A DNA stretch of 34,693 nt, from positions 1-34,693 of the forward strand of contig CAYYRN010000019.1 of the NCBI GenBank assembly GCA_964474295.1. The letters are read 5' to 3'. The notes beneath the pieces were generated by a model. The model was not told the DNA's origin, did not search any database, and saw only the letters and a list, made by a program, of their open reading frames with translations. Below, one piece after another: positions 26,645 through 34,679 of this stretch. The DNA comes from SIG575 sp964474295. Its GTDB lineage: Bacteria > Bacillota > Clostridia > Oscillospirales > Acutalibacteraceae. The position numbers were made by a program, and so were the translations under genes. Every line of letters starts with the position of its first letter. The first letter of the stretch is position 1.

Positions 26645-26673
26645 ATTGTACTAAATTTAAAGCTATAAGTAAA
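26645..26673 (-). promoter_or_regulatory. Promoter of the pyrH-polC operon
   Basis: On the minus strand the -35 box TTTACT (26673-26668) and the -10 box TACAAT (26650-26645) are 17 bases apart. Transcription would start about 38 bases before the pyrH ATG. Confidence 0.65.
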
Positions 26674-26718
26674 GAGAGTTTACAAAAAATTTCAAATAAT
26701 AATTTAAAAAGCCTTTTA

Positions 26719-26793
26719 ACATAAGTTTTACTGATTGTAATACCGTTGCATTGACATTTTTATTACATAACATTATAATACATAAGTTTTACT
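26719..26793. repeat. Pair of 14-bp direct repeats
   Basis: ACATAAGTTTTACT occurs at 26719-26732 and again at 26780-26793, 61 bases apart, flanking the plus-strand consensus promoter. The spacing is close to six helical turns. They may be operator sites or the trace of a small duplication. Confidence 0.7.
26751..26779 (+). promoter_or_regulatory. Perfect-consensus sigma-A promoter without a downstream gene
   Basis: TTGACA (26751-26756), a 17-base spacer and TATAAT (26774-26779) make an exact consensus promoter on the plus strand. Both neighbouring genes, pyrH and the tRNA gene, lie on the minus strand, so it serves neither. Confidence 0.75.
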
Positions 26794-26960
26794 CTTGACA
26801 GTAAATTTATATATTTTGACCTTTTACGCCCCATACATCTTGTATGCAATTATTTGAATAATTATTGATTTTTACGCATTACAATATACTGAATATAAAA
26901 ATTAAACAAAACAAATAATCCGAACCCGTCTCCGATAATGAAGTAGGGTTCGGATTTTTC
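26786..26960 (+). ncRNA. Candidate small RNA, about 175 nt
   Basis: The stretch is bounded by the consensus promoter at 26751-26779 and by a stem with a T-tract at 26917-26960. It has no open reading frame longer than five codons. It can form CATACA-TCT-TGTATG (26832-26846) and a small AT-rich stem (about 26847-26864) before the terminator. There is no match to an RNA family that I recognise. The start of the transcript is inferred from the promoter spacing. Confidence 0.4.
26917..26960. terminator. Bidirectional terminator between tRNA-Leu and the candidate RNA
   Basis: An 11-bp stem, AATCCGAACCC (26917-26927) with GGGTTCGGATT (26946-26956), has an 18-base loop. The T-tract is better on the plus strand. 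On the minus strand it ends the tRNA-Leu transcript with ATTTGTTTTG. Confidence 0.8.
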
Positions 26961-26965
26961 TGGTT

Positions 26966-27052
26966 TGGTGCGGATAACAGGACTTGAACCTGCACAGTCT
27001 TGCAACCATTAGAACCTGAATCTAACGCGTCTGCCAATTCCGCCATATCCGC
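26966..27052 (-). tRNA. tRNA-Leu, anticodon CAG
   Basis: An 87-nt class II tRNA with its 3' CCA encoded (26966-26968 region, read as ACCA). The acceptor stem pairs GCGGATA with TATCCGC. The anticodon arm is TTAGA-TTCAGGT-TCTAA, giving CAG, which reads CUG codons. The long variable arm and the GGTTCAAGTCC T-arm fit leucine. Confidence 0.95.
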
Positions 27053-27100
27053 AAATACAATGTGAACGGTTAAAAACATAACCGAATTAACAACGGGAAC

Positions 27101-27129
27101 ATTTTATCATAATCGCATTGTTTTGTCAA
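27101..27129 (-). promoter_or_regulatory. Promoter of tRNA-Leu
   Basis: On the minus strand a perfect -35 TTGACA (27129-27124), a 17-base spacer and the -10 TAAAAT (27106-27101) lie about 42 bases before the mature tRNA 5' end. Confidence 0.8.
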
Positions 27130-27309
27130 GGAAAAGTAATCACAAATATTTTTAAGTAATTTATCAAAGCAAATGCAACAGCAGGATTTGCAATTGCATT
27201 TTGTGTGAGAATTTACGCAAATATTTTATGTTTACACTAAGTTCTGTTACGAAAACAGATTTTTAAAACAATATAAATGGGATTTTCATTTTAACCACAT
27301 CTACTACAT

Positions 27310-28368
27310 CTAATCTGCACTGATTATTTTTGTATATGCCGTTACTCTATCCTCGGCATATTGGCGGGCGTCTTTTTCTAAGGGCTGGTCATAATACATA
27401 TCATAATCAATAACAGACGGAACATAATTATCAATATTATTTTTCCACTTACGAGCGTTTTCAAAATAATAATTGTTCTGTACCATTTCAGAATCAAAGT
27501 CTATATTTTCCACAACATAATATTCGTATGCGTGAAAAACTTCGTGGCAAACAGTAATTAAACAATCCTGTAAATCTCCGTGTGAAATTTGAGAGCTATT
27601 CAAGTAAATTTGATTTTCTTCGTAAGAATAAAATCCACAGCTATATTCATCAAGCTTATCACCGATCACCAAAAAATCAGCATCTTCTATACCGAGATTT
27701 TCTTTTTCAATCAACGCAACCTTTTTCAGAAGTGTAGTTCGGTCATCGGTGTTCAACTTTTCCCACGAAGCCAGCTCATCAATAACCTTATCGTACTTAT
27801 TGAAGAGGTCTTCATCATCTTTTGCACCGTAATCTGCCTTAAAAGATGCTACAAGCTTCTCCCACTCATCCGAAGTCGCAGAGGGAGAAATGTATTCTTT
27901 GTCAAAACCGATAAATGACGGGACAAGCAAAACAAAGCACAACAAAAGACAAATAACAGCATTTGCACGATTATGGCGTTTGCTACCGTTAGATTTACAC
28001 TTCATCTGAATGTAGCAATGAAACGATATCGAACACACAACTGCAACAGCAACAATCAAAATAGACACAATCACAAAATATTGTGCGAACAAAGCAAAGA
28101 AAAACAACTCCACAATCAGGTAGTCATATGCTGCTTTTCCCCAGTTTAATTTGTCAAGCTCTTTGTTTTTATTTGAGCAATATGAAATATAAATACATAT
28201 TAAAAAATAGAAAAACAGAAACACATATTTGTTGATGTACAAATCAAAGCGTTCAATATAAAGGTCGTTTATTCCGTGCCATACCATCAAGAAAAACAAG
28301 AGATACTTTACATACGGAGATATGGCAATAAGTATTTTTTTAGGAGTCAGACTTAAAAGCTTTTTCAT
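27310..28368 (-). CDS. Membrane protein with an HExxH zinc-metalloprotease-like domain (unrecognised family)
   Basis: I do not recognise the family. The 352 residues have about four or five membrane segments in the first 155 (about 20-35, 46-63, 85-118 and 137-154). A soluble domain with a helical stretch (about 165-225) follows. The candidate active site is CHEVFHAYEYY (H275, E276, H279). E331 in PLEKDARQYAED resembles the third metal ligand of gluzincin peptidases. By orientation the domain may be outside or inside; I cannot decide. A GAAGG ribosome site precedes the ATG. It lies alone between the tRNA and a secreted PHP-protein gene on the same strand. Protease activity is inference from the motif. 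Confidence 0.6.
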   Translation of the reverse strand: MKKLLSLTPKKILIAISPYVKYLLFFLMVWHGINDLYIERFDLYINKYVFLFFYFLICIYISYCSNKNKELDKLNWGKAAYDYLIVELFFFALFAQYFVIVSILIVAVAVVCSISFHCYIQMKCKSNGSKRHNRANAVICLLLCFVLLVPSFIGFDKEYISPSATSDEWEKLVASFKADYGAKDDEDLFNKYDKVIDELASWEKLNTDDRTTLLKKVALIEKENLGIEDADFLVIGDKLDEYSCGFYSYEENQIYLNSSQISHGDLQDCLITVCHEVFHAYEYYVVENIDFDSEMVQNNYYFENARKWKNNIDNYVPSVIDYDMYYDQPLEKDARQYAEDRVTAYTKIISAD

Positions 28369-28394
28369 TTTTGACCTTCTTATTTTGTAAAATA

Positions 28395-28424
28395 AGTGTA
28401 TTGTTCAGACGATAATCCTAACAA
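28395..28424 (-). promoter_or_regulatory. Weak candidate promoter of the membrane metalloprotease gene
   Basis: On the minus strand TTGTTA (28424-28419), an 18-base spacer and TACACT (28400-28395) precede the gene. Each box keeps four of the six consensus bases. The -35 box abuts the repeated palindrome. Confidence 0.3.
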
Positions 28425-28460
28425 GCGGAGCTGTAAAAAAACTTAATTTTTTACAGCTCC
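28424..28460. repeat. Second copy of the AGCGGAGCTGTAAAAAA palindrome
   Basis: The 17 bases at 28424-28440 are identical to the left arm at 16545-16561. TTTTTTACAGCTCC (28447-28460) matches the right arm of that copy. It forms a 14-bp stem with a 6-base loop but has no T-tract on either side, so it is not a standard intrinsic terminator. It lies 38 bases after the PHP gene stop. Confidence 0.8.
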
Positions 28461-28498
28461 TTGACATTACTTACGTCCCGTTAATTCTACTTATTCAA

Positions 28499-29962
28499 TT
28501 AAAACGGATTGAAAAATCTGTCGAACACGCTATATCCGAGTGCAAAATACTTGAATGCCCAGATAATCGGATTAAAGCGGAAGAAAATCCAATCGACAAC
28601 AGTAACAAACTTACGCAAGAAAGTTGATATATCATGTGTTTCGGGAACTTCGACTGCTTCAAAGCTTTCACCCTCAACGTTCAAAACGAAAGGCTGCGAA
28701 TAGCAAATACCGTTTTCTCCCGTGATATAAAACCTTACATAAAGATAAGGTTCATCAAGCAAATCACTTCTGTGCAGGTCGAGAGTTGCCGTGCCGTTAT
28801 TTATGTTTTGCTCACGCAAAATCACGTTACCGTTTGATACCCAAGTGATGCTGTTAAAGTTTTCGCCCTCGATAGTTATTGTGTCATCTTCTTCGTTGAC
28901 ATCAACTTTTGTTACCATAGGTGTGTTGTTATAAAGGTACAGCTTGCCCTCATCAACTTTTTCTTCACTGAAGCCCGGAATTTCTTCCATACCGTTTAGC
29001 TCAACACCGTTTGAATAATGCGAAACCGCAAAGCTCCAGCCGTTTTCCATACTCTCACGCATATTATCCATATCAAAGTCTTCCATCAAGAGCATTGTGT
29101 AGGCATAATTCACCGAACGGTCACTGTGAGAATCGGAAAAACAGTAATTCCACGGAACAACGCCGTTCGGAATTGTTTTTTGAAGAATTTGGTCATAAAG
29201 TATTCTGTCGCAGCGTGTGTTTTCATCCCTTGAACTGTTGATGCCCATACCTACGCTTGAGCCGACGTTATCCAAGAAAATGCGTGCAAATTTGTTGACG
29301 TAATATTCATCGCATTTTTGACCGACATAATCCTTGCTGTCCATACGGTAGAGATATTCACCGACATGGGCAAGCATAGATATTCCCCCTGCCTCGTTGA
29401 CACCGGCAGTCGGTGTTTCGTAATCGCCGTAAACACCTGCAAGTCCCTGACCGTAATCGGAAAAATAGCCCGTAAGGTGACAGTCTGCAATAGGCGTTGC
29501 CATATTAAGCTCTATGCCTTTCGGAACATCGAGCATACCGTTTTTGTGTGTTCTGGTTTCCGACTCCGCAGTTCCGTTAAGGTACGATTCATACGCTTCG
29601 TCCGTCAGCGGAACTATGGGTGCCATATGTGTACGCTCGTATTTCACAAGCCTTACAAGCGGAATTAAATCAGGTTCTTTATTCCATCCCTTATTTATAG
29701 TTCCGTGGTCAGTTAAAGCCACAATATCATAATCGAAATCGTAGTGCATTTGAACAAACTCGGCAATCGTTTGATAGCCATCCGTTGCGTTTGTGTGGGC
29801 ATGCGGCTGAAACTTGTAGCTGCCCCATTTATCCCAATCAACCGCTTCGTAGGGATTGGTAATTATGTACTCTTTTTGTTTGTCTTTAGCCGAAACGCTC
29901 AGCACAAAAACCTGTGACACAAGCAAAACAGCCAAAATCACGGATATTATTTTCTTTGCCAT
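28499..29962 (-). CDS. Secreted PHP-domain phosphoesterase-like protein
   Basis: A 487-residue protein with a signal peptide (about 1-25, cut near VSA) followed by a PHP domain. Metal-ligand motifs are QPHAHTNATDG (H54, H56) and ALTDHGTI (D85, H86), with further histidines in the domain (LAHVGEY, FSDSHSDR). A small beta-sandwich-like segment follows at about 350-425. The C-terminus is hydrophobic and aromatic-rich (about 455-487) and could rest on the membrane. PHP enzymes hydrolyse phosphoesters with two or three metals, but the substrate is unknown. Most PHP proteins are cytosolic, so export is notable. A strong promoter lies upstream. Confidence 0.8.
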   Translation of the reverse strand: MAKKIISVILAVLLVSQVFVLSVSAKDKQKEYIITNPYEAVDWDKWGSYKFQPHAHTNATDGYQTIAEFVQMHYDFDYDIVALTDHGTINKGWNKEPDLIPLVRLVKYERTHMAPIVPLTDEAYESYLNGTAESETRTHKNGMLDVPKGIELNMATPIADCHLTGYFSDYGQGLAGVYGDYETPTAGVNEAGGISMLAHVGEYLYRMDSKDYVGQKCDEYYVNKFARIFLDNVGSSVGMGINSSRDENTRCDRILYDQILQKTIPNGVVPWNYCFSDSHSDRSVNYAYTMLLMEDFDMDNMRESMENGWSFAVSHYSNGVELNGMEEIPGFSEEKVDEGKLYLYNNTPMVTKVDVNEEDDTITIEGENFNSITWVSNGNVILREQNINNGTATLDLHRSDLLDEPYLYVRFYITGENGICYSQPFVLNVEGESFEAVEVPETHDISTFLRKFVTVVDWIFFRFNPIIWAFKYFALGYSVFDRFFNPF

Positions 29963-29994
29963 AAAAATTCCTCCTTGAAATTTTTTACATTAAT

Positions 29995-30023
29995 ATTATG
30001 AGGTATTTTATGTTGTTTGTCAA
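29995..30023 (-). promoter_or_regulatory. Promoter of the secreted PHP-protein gene
   Basis: On the minus strand a perfect -35 TTGACA (30023-30018), a 17-base spacer and CATAAT (30000-29995) lie about 30 bases before the ATG at 29962. Confidence 0.75.
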
Positions 30024-30075
30024 CATCTTTGTCAAATCAAGTTAACAATTTATATACAAATTGCATAAAGATGTC

Positions 30076-30117
30076 AAAAAATTGAGCCGAAACAACATAA
30101 ATTTGCTGTTTCGACTC
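30076..30117 (-). terminator. Rho-independent terminator after the M20 peptidase gene
   Basis: On the minus strand GAGTCGAAACA (30117-30107) pairs with TGTTTCGGCTC (30094-30084) including one G-U pair, followed by AATTTTTT. It ends the two-gene glycoside hydrolase-peptidase operon. Confidence 0.85.
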
Positions 30118-30129
30118 TTATAATATCGA

Positions 30130-31578
30130 TTACTTATGATTTTTAATATAATACTTGTAAAACTTTACGCCTTTTGCAAGGTTATCGGTCGAAATGTTTT
30201 CGTTTGCGGCGTGCATTGCGGCAAGCTGTGACGGTGACATTTTGACGGGACAAAAGCGAAGACAGTTATCCGTAATTCTTTCGTAAAATCTGCAATCGGT
30301 AGCACCCGCCATATAATAAGGCGTTACGCACACATCGGGAAGAACTTCGTTGATACATTTTTTCAAATATAAAAATTCTTCGCCGTTTGCATCCGTCACT
30401 TTTGATGCACTTCTTCTGTTCATCGGTTCGACAATAAGGTCATACTTCTTCGCAATTTTTTCAAGCACCGCAATTGACGAATCGGCATCCTGATGAGTTG
30501 AAGGTCTGATGTTGCAAATTACAGAAGCTTCATCGGGTATGACATTCGGTGCTGTTGAACCCGAACACATCGTAAAGGCACAGGTAGTCGAAAGGAACGC
30601 TTCACCGAACGATGACAAAGCCGGCAACAGCTTTATAAGAGCCGGTTTGAACAGCCAAACATTGCCGAGAACCAAACGCATCGGGAAAGAAGCATAGGGT
30701 GCAACGGAAGAAAACATCTGCTTTACCGGTGTATCCATATACTTTTTAAACGGTTTTGTTTTTTCAACCTCATTTATAAAAGCGGCAAGACGTGCAATGG
30801 GTGTATTTTTAGGCGGGGTGGATGAATGTCCGCCGGAGCCTTTTGCGGTAATTTTGATGTTGCAGTTGCCCTTTTCGACAATACCGATTGCCGCCGTATC
30901 ACAAGCAACTCCGGGGAACGCTTTTTCCATAATTGTACCGCCCTCATCCATAACGGACGAAAGATGAACGCCCTTATCAAGAAGATAATCGACAATCAAA
31001 TCGGCTCCGCCGCCGAAAATTTCTTCGTTTGCCGAAAAAGCAAGATAGACATCACACTCAGGCTCAAAGCCCTCACTCAACAGTTCTTCAACCGCGGAAA
31101 GCTCGGCAAGTACCGTACATTTACAGTCCATAGCACCTCTTCCGTGAACAGCACCGTCTGCGATTTTACCCGAAAAAGGCTCATACTTCCAATCGCTTTC
31201 TTCGGCAGGTACAACATCCTGATGTCCCATCAAAAGAAATGCCCGTGAAGAATCCTTGCCCTGCCATTTGTAAATAAGGTTGCCTTGAATTTCTGTTTTT
31301 TCAAGCTTTCGGTGAACAAGAGGAAATTCCTCCTCAATAACCTTATGAAGCTTGTAAAACTCCGTCAAATCTGTGTTACCACGCATTGAAACGGTAGGAA
31401 TTTTAACCATTCTTGAAAGCTTCTCGGCATACGCTTTTTCTTCATCTTCCGTATAAGAAAGCTCGGCTTTTCCATTTTGCGGCTTTGCCTTTATTCTTAC
31501 GGCATTAATTGCCGCAACAAGAAGCAAAAGAACAAAAACGCCCAAAATTACCAAAAGCACTATTCCCAAATACTTCAT
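30130..31578 (-). CDS. Membrane-anchored M20 peptidase (PM20D1/carboxypeptidase S-like)
   Basis: A 482-residue zinc-dependent M20 hydrolase with an N-terminal membrane anchor (about 4-27). The dinuclear metal site is LLMGHQDVVP (H119, D121), GRGAMDCK (D151), SANEEIFGG (E185, E186) and MDEGG (D211). The dimerisation domain runs about 225-350. The anchored, long form resembles the PM20D1/carboxypeptidase S group, which cleaves peptides or N-acyl amino acids. The substrate cannot be told from sequence. Its ATG overlaps the glycoside hydrolase stop as ATGA, so the two are co-translated. Confidence 0.88.
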   Translation of the reverse strand: MKYLGIVLLVILGVFVLLLLVAAINAVRIKAKPQNGKAELSYTEDEEKAYAEKLSRMVKIPTVSMRGNTDLTEFYKLHKVIEEEFPLVHRKLEKTEIQGNLIYKWQGKDSSRAFLLMGHQDVVPAEESDWKYEPFSGKIADGAVHGRGAMDCKCTVLAELSAVEELLSEGFEPECDVYLAFSANEEIFGGGADLIVDYLLDKGVHLSSVMDEGGTIMEKAFPGVACDTAAIGIVEKGNCNIKITAKGSGGHSSTPPKNTPIARLAAFINEVEKTKPFKKYMDTPVKQMFSSVAPYASFPMRLVLGNVWLFKPALIKLLPALSSFGEAFLSTTCAFTMCSGSTAPNVIPDEASVICNIRPSTHQDADSSIAVLEKIAKKYDLIVEPMNRRSASKVTDANGEEFLYLKKCINEVLPDVCVTPYYMAGATDCRFYERITDNCLRFCPVKMSPSQLAAMHAANENISTDNLAKGVKFYKYYIKNHK

Positions 31579-34500
31579 TTAACTTCCTCCGTTTTTTCAA
31601 GAACCGGTTCCTTTTGTATGCCGATTTCCTTGAAATAGTAGTATTTTGTATAGTCTTCGTCTTCAACTCTCCATGCTCCGGGGCCGTGCCATCTTCTTGC
31701 CAAATCGTTATTATGAATTGCTCCGAAGCTGTTGTATCTGTGACCGAAAGCAGTTATTTCTATTGTATGCTCCCCTGCCTCCAAATAACCTAAATCAACG
31801 CTGTAAGGCTCAAATGCGATTCTGCCGCAATTCTTGCCGTCAACGCAAACAGCAAGCACGGGGTTGCGGAACATAGTACAGCTTAATCTGTATTCACCTG
31901 CCGAAACGTTGACATTATAGCTGTAAGTAAGGTTGCCGCCATAGAAAGGAAGACCGTATCTTACATAATCTCCAAACGGGATTTTTTCCTGCTTTTCGGT
32001 GACGGTAATTCTTTCTCCCTCAACTCTAACACCGAAATCGCCAAGCAAATATCCCCATTCAACATTTGTCTTTTTTGAGAAAGGCATTTTAACTTCGATT
32101 GTATTGTCACCCTTATGAAGTTTTCCGATATTCATTTTTACGAGACATTCGTCAACATACCAGCCGTCATATTCAGGCTCGATTTTTTTGCCGTTAATTT
32201 TAAATTCGCAAAGCTCCGGTCTTTCGTAAGCAAAATACACATCATCCGTATCGATTTCGGAATGGACGGTATAACGCAACTGAAGTGTATGGTTTGAATT
32301 TTCCTCATTGCTTATTACCCACGGCTGTGCCACAGATTGCTTTCGTGACGGATATCCGAGAGTTTTTCTGAACTCATCATCAATAAGCAAAACTTCTTCT
32401 TCATTTTTCCATTCTCCGCCGTCGAAGCAATATTCAGCCCTTTCCAAAAGAGCGACATTCGGCTCGGAAAGCTTATATTCCATATTGCCCAAAAGATGAA
32501 TTTTTTCGATTACCTTACGCTCTTTAAAAGCAAGCACCGCAGAATGTTCTTCGGCTTTTGTGAGCTTGATAAGTAAACTGTCGTGACCGAAAATCAGACG
32601 TTTTATAATTGTAAAGCCGTCTTTACAATCGGTTTCGATGCTGCTTATTTCTCCGTTCATTGTGTCATAAAGCTCGGCATTGAAGCAACCTTTGATTTTT
32701 ATTGTAAGCTCCGTTTTTCTTATTAAATCGGGTGTTGAACGTTTAACTGCGTTTGCAATGAAAAGCCATTTGCAATCGTTATCGTTCCTAATTTGATAGA
32801 AAAGGTCTTTTGCTGTTTTTCCCGAACCGTCAAGAAGATAAACCGTTTTAAAGCTTTCAAGACTTTTAACAAGACTTGCCTGCGTAAAAGATACGTTTTC
32901 GCACTTTTGTGCAAAGTCCAAAGCTTTATCGCTTCTTACAGCGTCAACGTACTTAGGTGCAGAACCGAGGAAAATCACCTTTCCGCCCGCTTCACGGAAT
33001 TTTTCAAGCCTCGAAAGAGTTGTGCTTCTGACAGTTTCAAGTGCCGGCACGATGACAACATCATAGTTCATTTCACCGACATTGAAGCTTTTGCCGCTTT
33101 GCTCTTTGTTCTGCGACGGCAAAAGCGATTCCGCAATAAAATCAAAGTCAAGTTGATTTGAAAGAAGCCAGAAAACAACGTTTTGGAAATTCTGTTCAAG
33201 CTCTTCACGGAAAAGTGAGGTTTGTTCCTGAGGGCCGAAATGAATCCAATAGCTTTCAATTGGATGGATTACACCTATTTTCACCTCTGCCTTACCACGT
33301 GTCATAGCTGTGTTAACCCTTGCGAAATGGTCTTCGACAAGCTTATATTCTTTATACCAAGGTGACTGATAGAAAATGGAAGCCGGATAATCACGTTTGG
33401 CTTCACCCTCCATACTGTACCACGAAAGATGATGTACTCGGTTGGTTATTCCCAAAACAGCCTGCCAATCGCCCTGCTGCTTGTGTCCTCTGAAATCAAA
33501 CTCCCAGCCCGTAACGCCGTAAAGCTCGCTGAGTACGCCCTCACAGCCGAACTGATGCGATGCACTTTGCGCCTGCTTTGCCGTAGAATACTCTCTGTTA
33601 TCGCAGAGCATATCTATACCCGGCAAACCGAATGAACGGTAAGAACGCATAGCCTCGCCTATGGCAGCGGTTTGAGAATTAAGGTTTTGTTCTTCCATCA
33701 TATGACCTGTTAACGGAAGATTGTGTTCACGACACCAATTTCCGATTGTGTCGGCATATGCACAAGCCAACAGCTCACTGACAGTATCGTGGAATCTGTA
33801 TCTTGCAACGGAAACCTCGGAATCGGGCAAATCCCAAAAAATTTCGGGAAGCGTATCAAAGAAATCTTCACCGTATTTTTCACTGTAAATTTCGGGAAGA
33901 CTTTCCGTATAGGGAATTATTTCACTCGTTTTGTCTTCGGCAAAATCAAGAGAAGTTTTTCTTGTGTGTTGCGGTTCATCAGTAAAAATTGCGGGGATTG
34001 TGTCACCTATATACTCTTTGAGAGAATCGTAATATTTTTGATGAGTTACTTCGACAAACTTTGATATTGCCTTGGGGTTAAGCGTGTCAACATACGTCTG
34101 ATTGTTAAACCACGGAGCAGGCTTTGAAATTTCGAGGTAAGCATACCATACATTTTTTCCGTTTTCATCCAAAGACAGTCTTTTGTAGCTTTCAAGATAG
34201 CCGTTTTTTAAAGTTATGTCATATTTTGCAAGGAGCTTACCGTCCTTACTCATCGACCCCCTGCTTGATGAATCGTCAATAACGGATGTTTCATTAATCT
34301 CATCCTTTGCAAAAGGAGAAAACGCAATGTATCTTGCACGAAACTCCTCGTTACGGGTAACAAGTCCGCCCGCAAAGCCGGACGGCCAGCGGTCTTCGTC
34401 ATACAGATAAGCTTTCATCCCTTTTTCTTTCGCACGCTCAACCACAGCTTTAATATAAGAAACGTATTCATCACTCATATATTCAATATCAAGTCCTGTA

Positions 34501-34679
34501 CGGCAATGCATATGAACACCGCCGATGCCCATTTCCTCGAAATAATCGAGCTGTTTTTGCATTTTTTCCTTATTAAGGCTGTTGTTCAATGCCCAAAAAG
34601 GTTCGCCACGGTACTCATTTGTCGGGTTTTTGAAAAGTTCCGAATCTAATCTTTTTTCTTTGGACTTTGGAAAAATCAT
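31575..34679 (-). CDS. Large glycoside hydrolase, GH106-like
   Basis: A 1034-residue protein without a signal peptide, probably cytoplasmic. The N-terminal half looks like a TIM-barrel hydrolase. It has the opening EPFWALN, the LYDEDRWPSGFAGG motif (92-105) typical of GH106-like putative alpha-L-rhamnosidases, and candidate catalytic glutamates E235 (FTDEPQ) and E385 (LSELYG). The C-terminal half (about 720-1020) is beta-rich with galactose-binding-like modules. AGGAGA at the window edge precedes the ATG, so the gene is complete. It overlaps the M20 peptidase gene by 4 bases. The likely substrate is a rhamnose- or similar sugar-containing plant or host glycan, taken up as oligomers. The family call comes from motif memory. 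Confidence 0.7.
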   Translation of the reverse strand: MIFPKSKEKRLDSELFKNPTNEYRGEPFWALNNSLNKEKMQKQLDYFEEMGIGGVHMHCRTGLDIEYMSDEYVSYIKAVVERAKEKGMKAYLYDEDRWPSGFAGGLVTRNEEFRARYIAFSPFAKDEINETSVIDDSSSRGSMSKDGKLLAKYDITLKNGYLESYKRLSLDENGKNVWYAYLEISKPAPWFNNQTYVDTLNPKAISKFVEVTHQKYYDSLKEYIGDTIPAIFTDEPQHTRKTSLDFAEDKTSEIIPYTESLPEIYSEKYGEDFFDTLPEIFWDLPDSEVSVARYRFHDTVSELLACAYADTIGNWCREHNLPLTGHMMEEQNLNSQTAAIGEAMRSYRSFGLPGIDMLCDNREYSTAKQAQSASHQFGCEGVLSELYGVTGWEFDFRGHKQQGDWQAVLGITNRVHHLSWYSMEGEAKRDYPASIFYQSPWYKEYKLVEDHFARVNTAMTRGKAEVKIGVIHPIESYWIHFGPQEQTSLFREELEQNFQNVVFWLLSNQLDFDFIAESLLPSQNKEQSGKSFNVGEMNYDVVIVPALETVRSTTLSRLEKFREAGGKVIFLGSAPKYVDAVRSDKALDFAQKCENVSFTQASLVKSLESFKTVYLLDGSGKTAKDLFYQIRNDNDCKWLFIANAVKRSTPDLIRKTELTIKIKGCFNAELYDTMNGEISSIETDCKDGFTIIKRLIFGHDSLLIKLTKAEEHSAVLAFKERKVIEKIHLLGNMEYKLSEPNVALLERAEYCFDGGEWKNEEEVLLIDDEFRKTLGYPSRKQSVAQPWVISNEENSNHTLQLRYTVHSEIDTDDVYFAYERPELCEFKINGKKIEPEYDGWYVDECLVKMNIGKLHKGDNTIEVKMPFSKKTNVEWGYLLGDFGVRVEGERITVTEKQEKIPFGDYVRYGLPFYGGNLTYSYNVNVSAGEYRLSCTMFRNPVLAVCVDGKNCGRIAFEPYSVDLGYLEAGEHTIEITAFGHRYNSFGAIHNNDLARRWHGPGAWRVEDEDYTKYYYFKEIGIQKEPVLEKTEEVK

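Noticed and set aside
26795..26823. A second plus-strand TTGACA downstream of the consensus promoter
   Set aside because: The position 17 bases on reads GACCTT, which is not a -10 box.
27170..27205. AAATGCAA/TTGCATTT inverted repeat after the membrane metalloprotease gene
   Set aside because: It could be a terminator stem on the minus strand, but no T-tract follows, so it is not listed as a feature.
27243..27264. Small hairpin TCTGTT/AACAGA followed by five T on the plus strand
   Set aside because: Only a 6-bp AT-rich stem, and no plus-strand transcript is expected here. It is too weak to call a terminator.
28461..28489. TTGACA on the plus strand just after the palindrome
   Set aside because: No acceptable -10 box at 16-18 bases and no plus-strand gene or terminator downstream.
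30016..30036. TTTGTCAA repeated twice near the PHP-gene promoter
   Set aside because: One copy is simply the reverse of the -35 TTGACA. Two 8-mers in AT-rich DNA are not good evidence of an operator.
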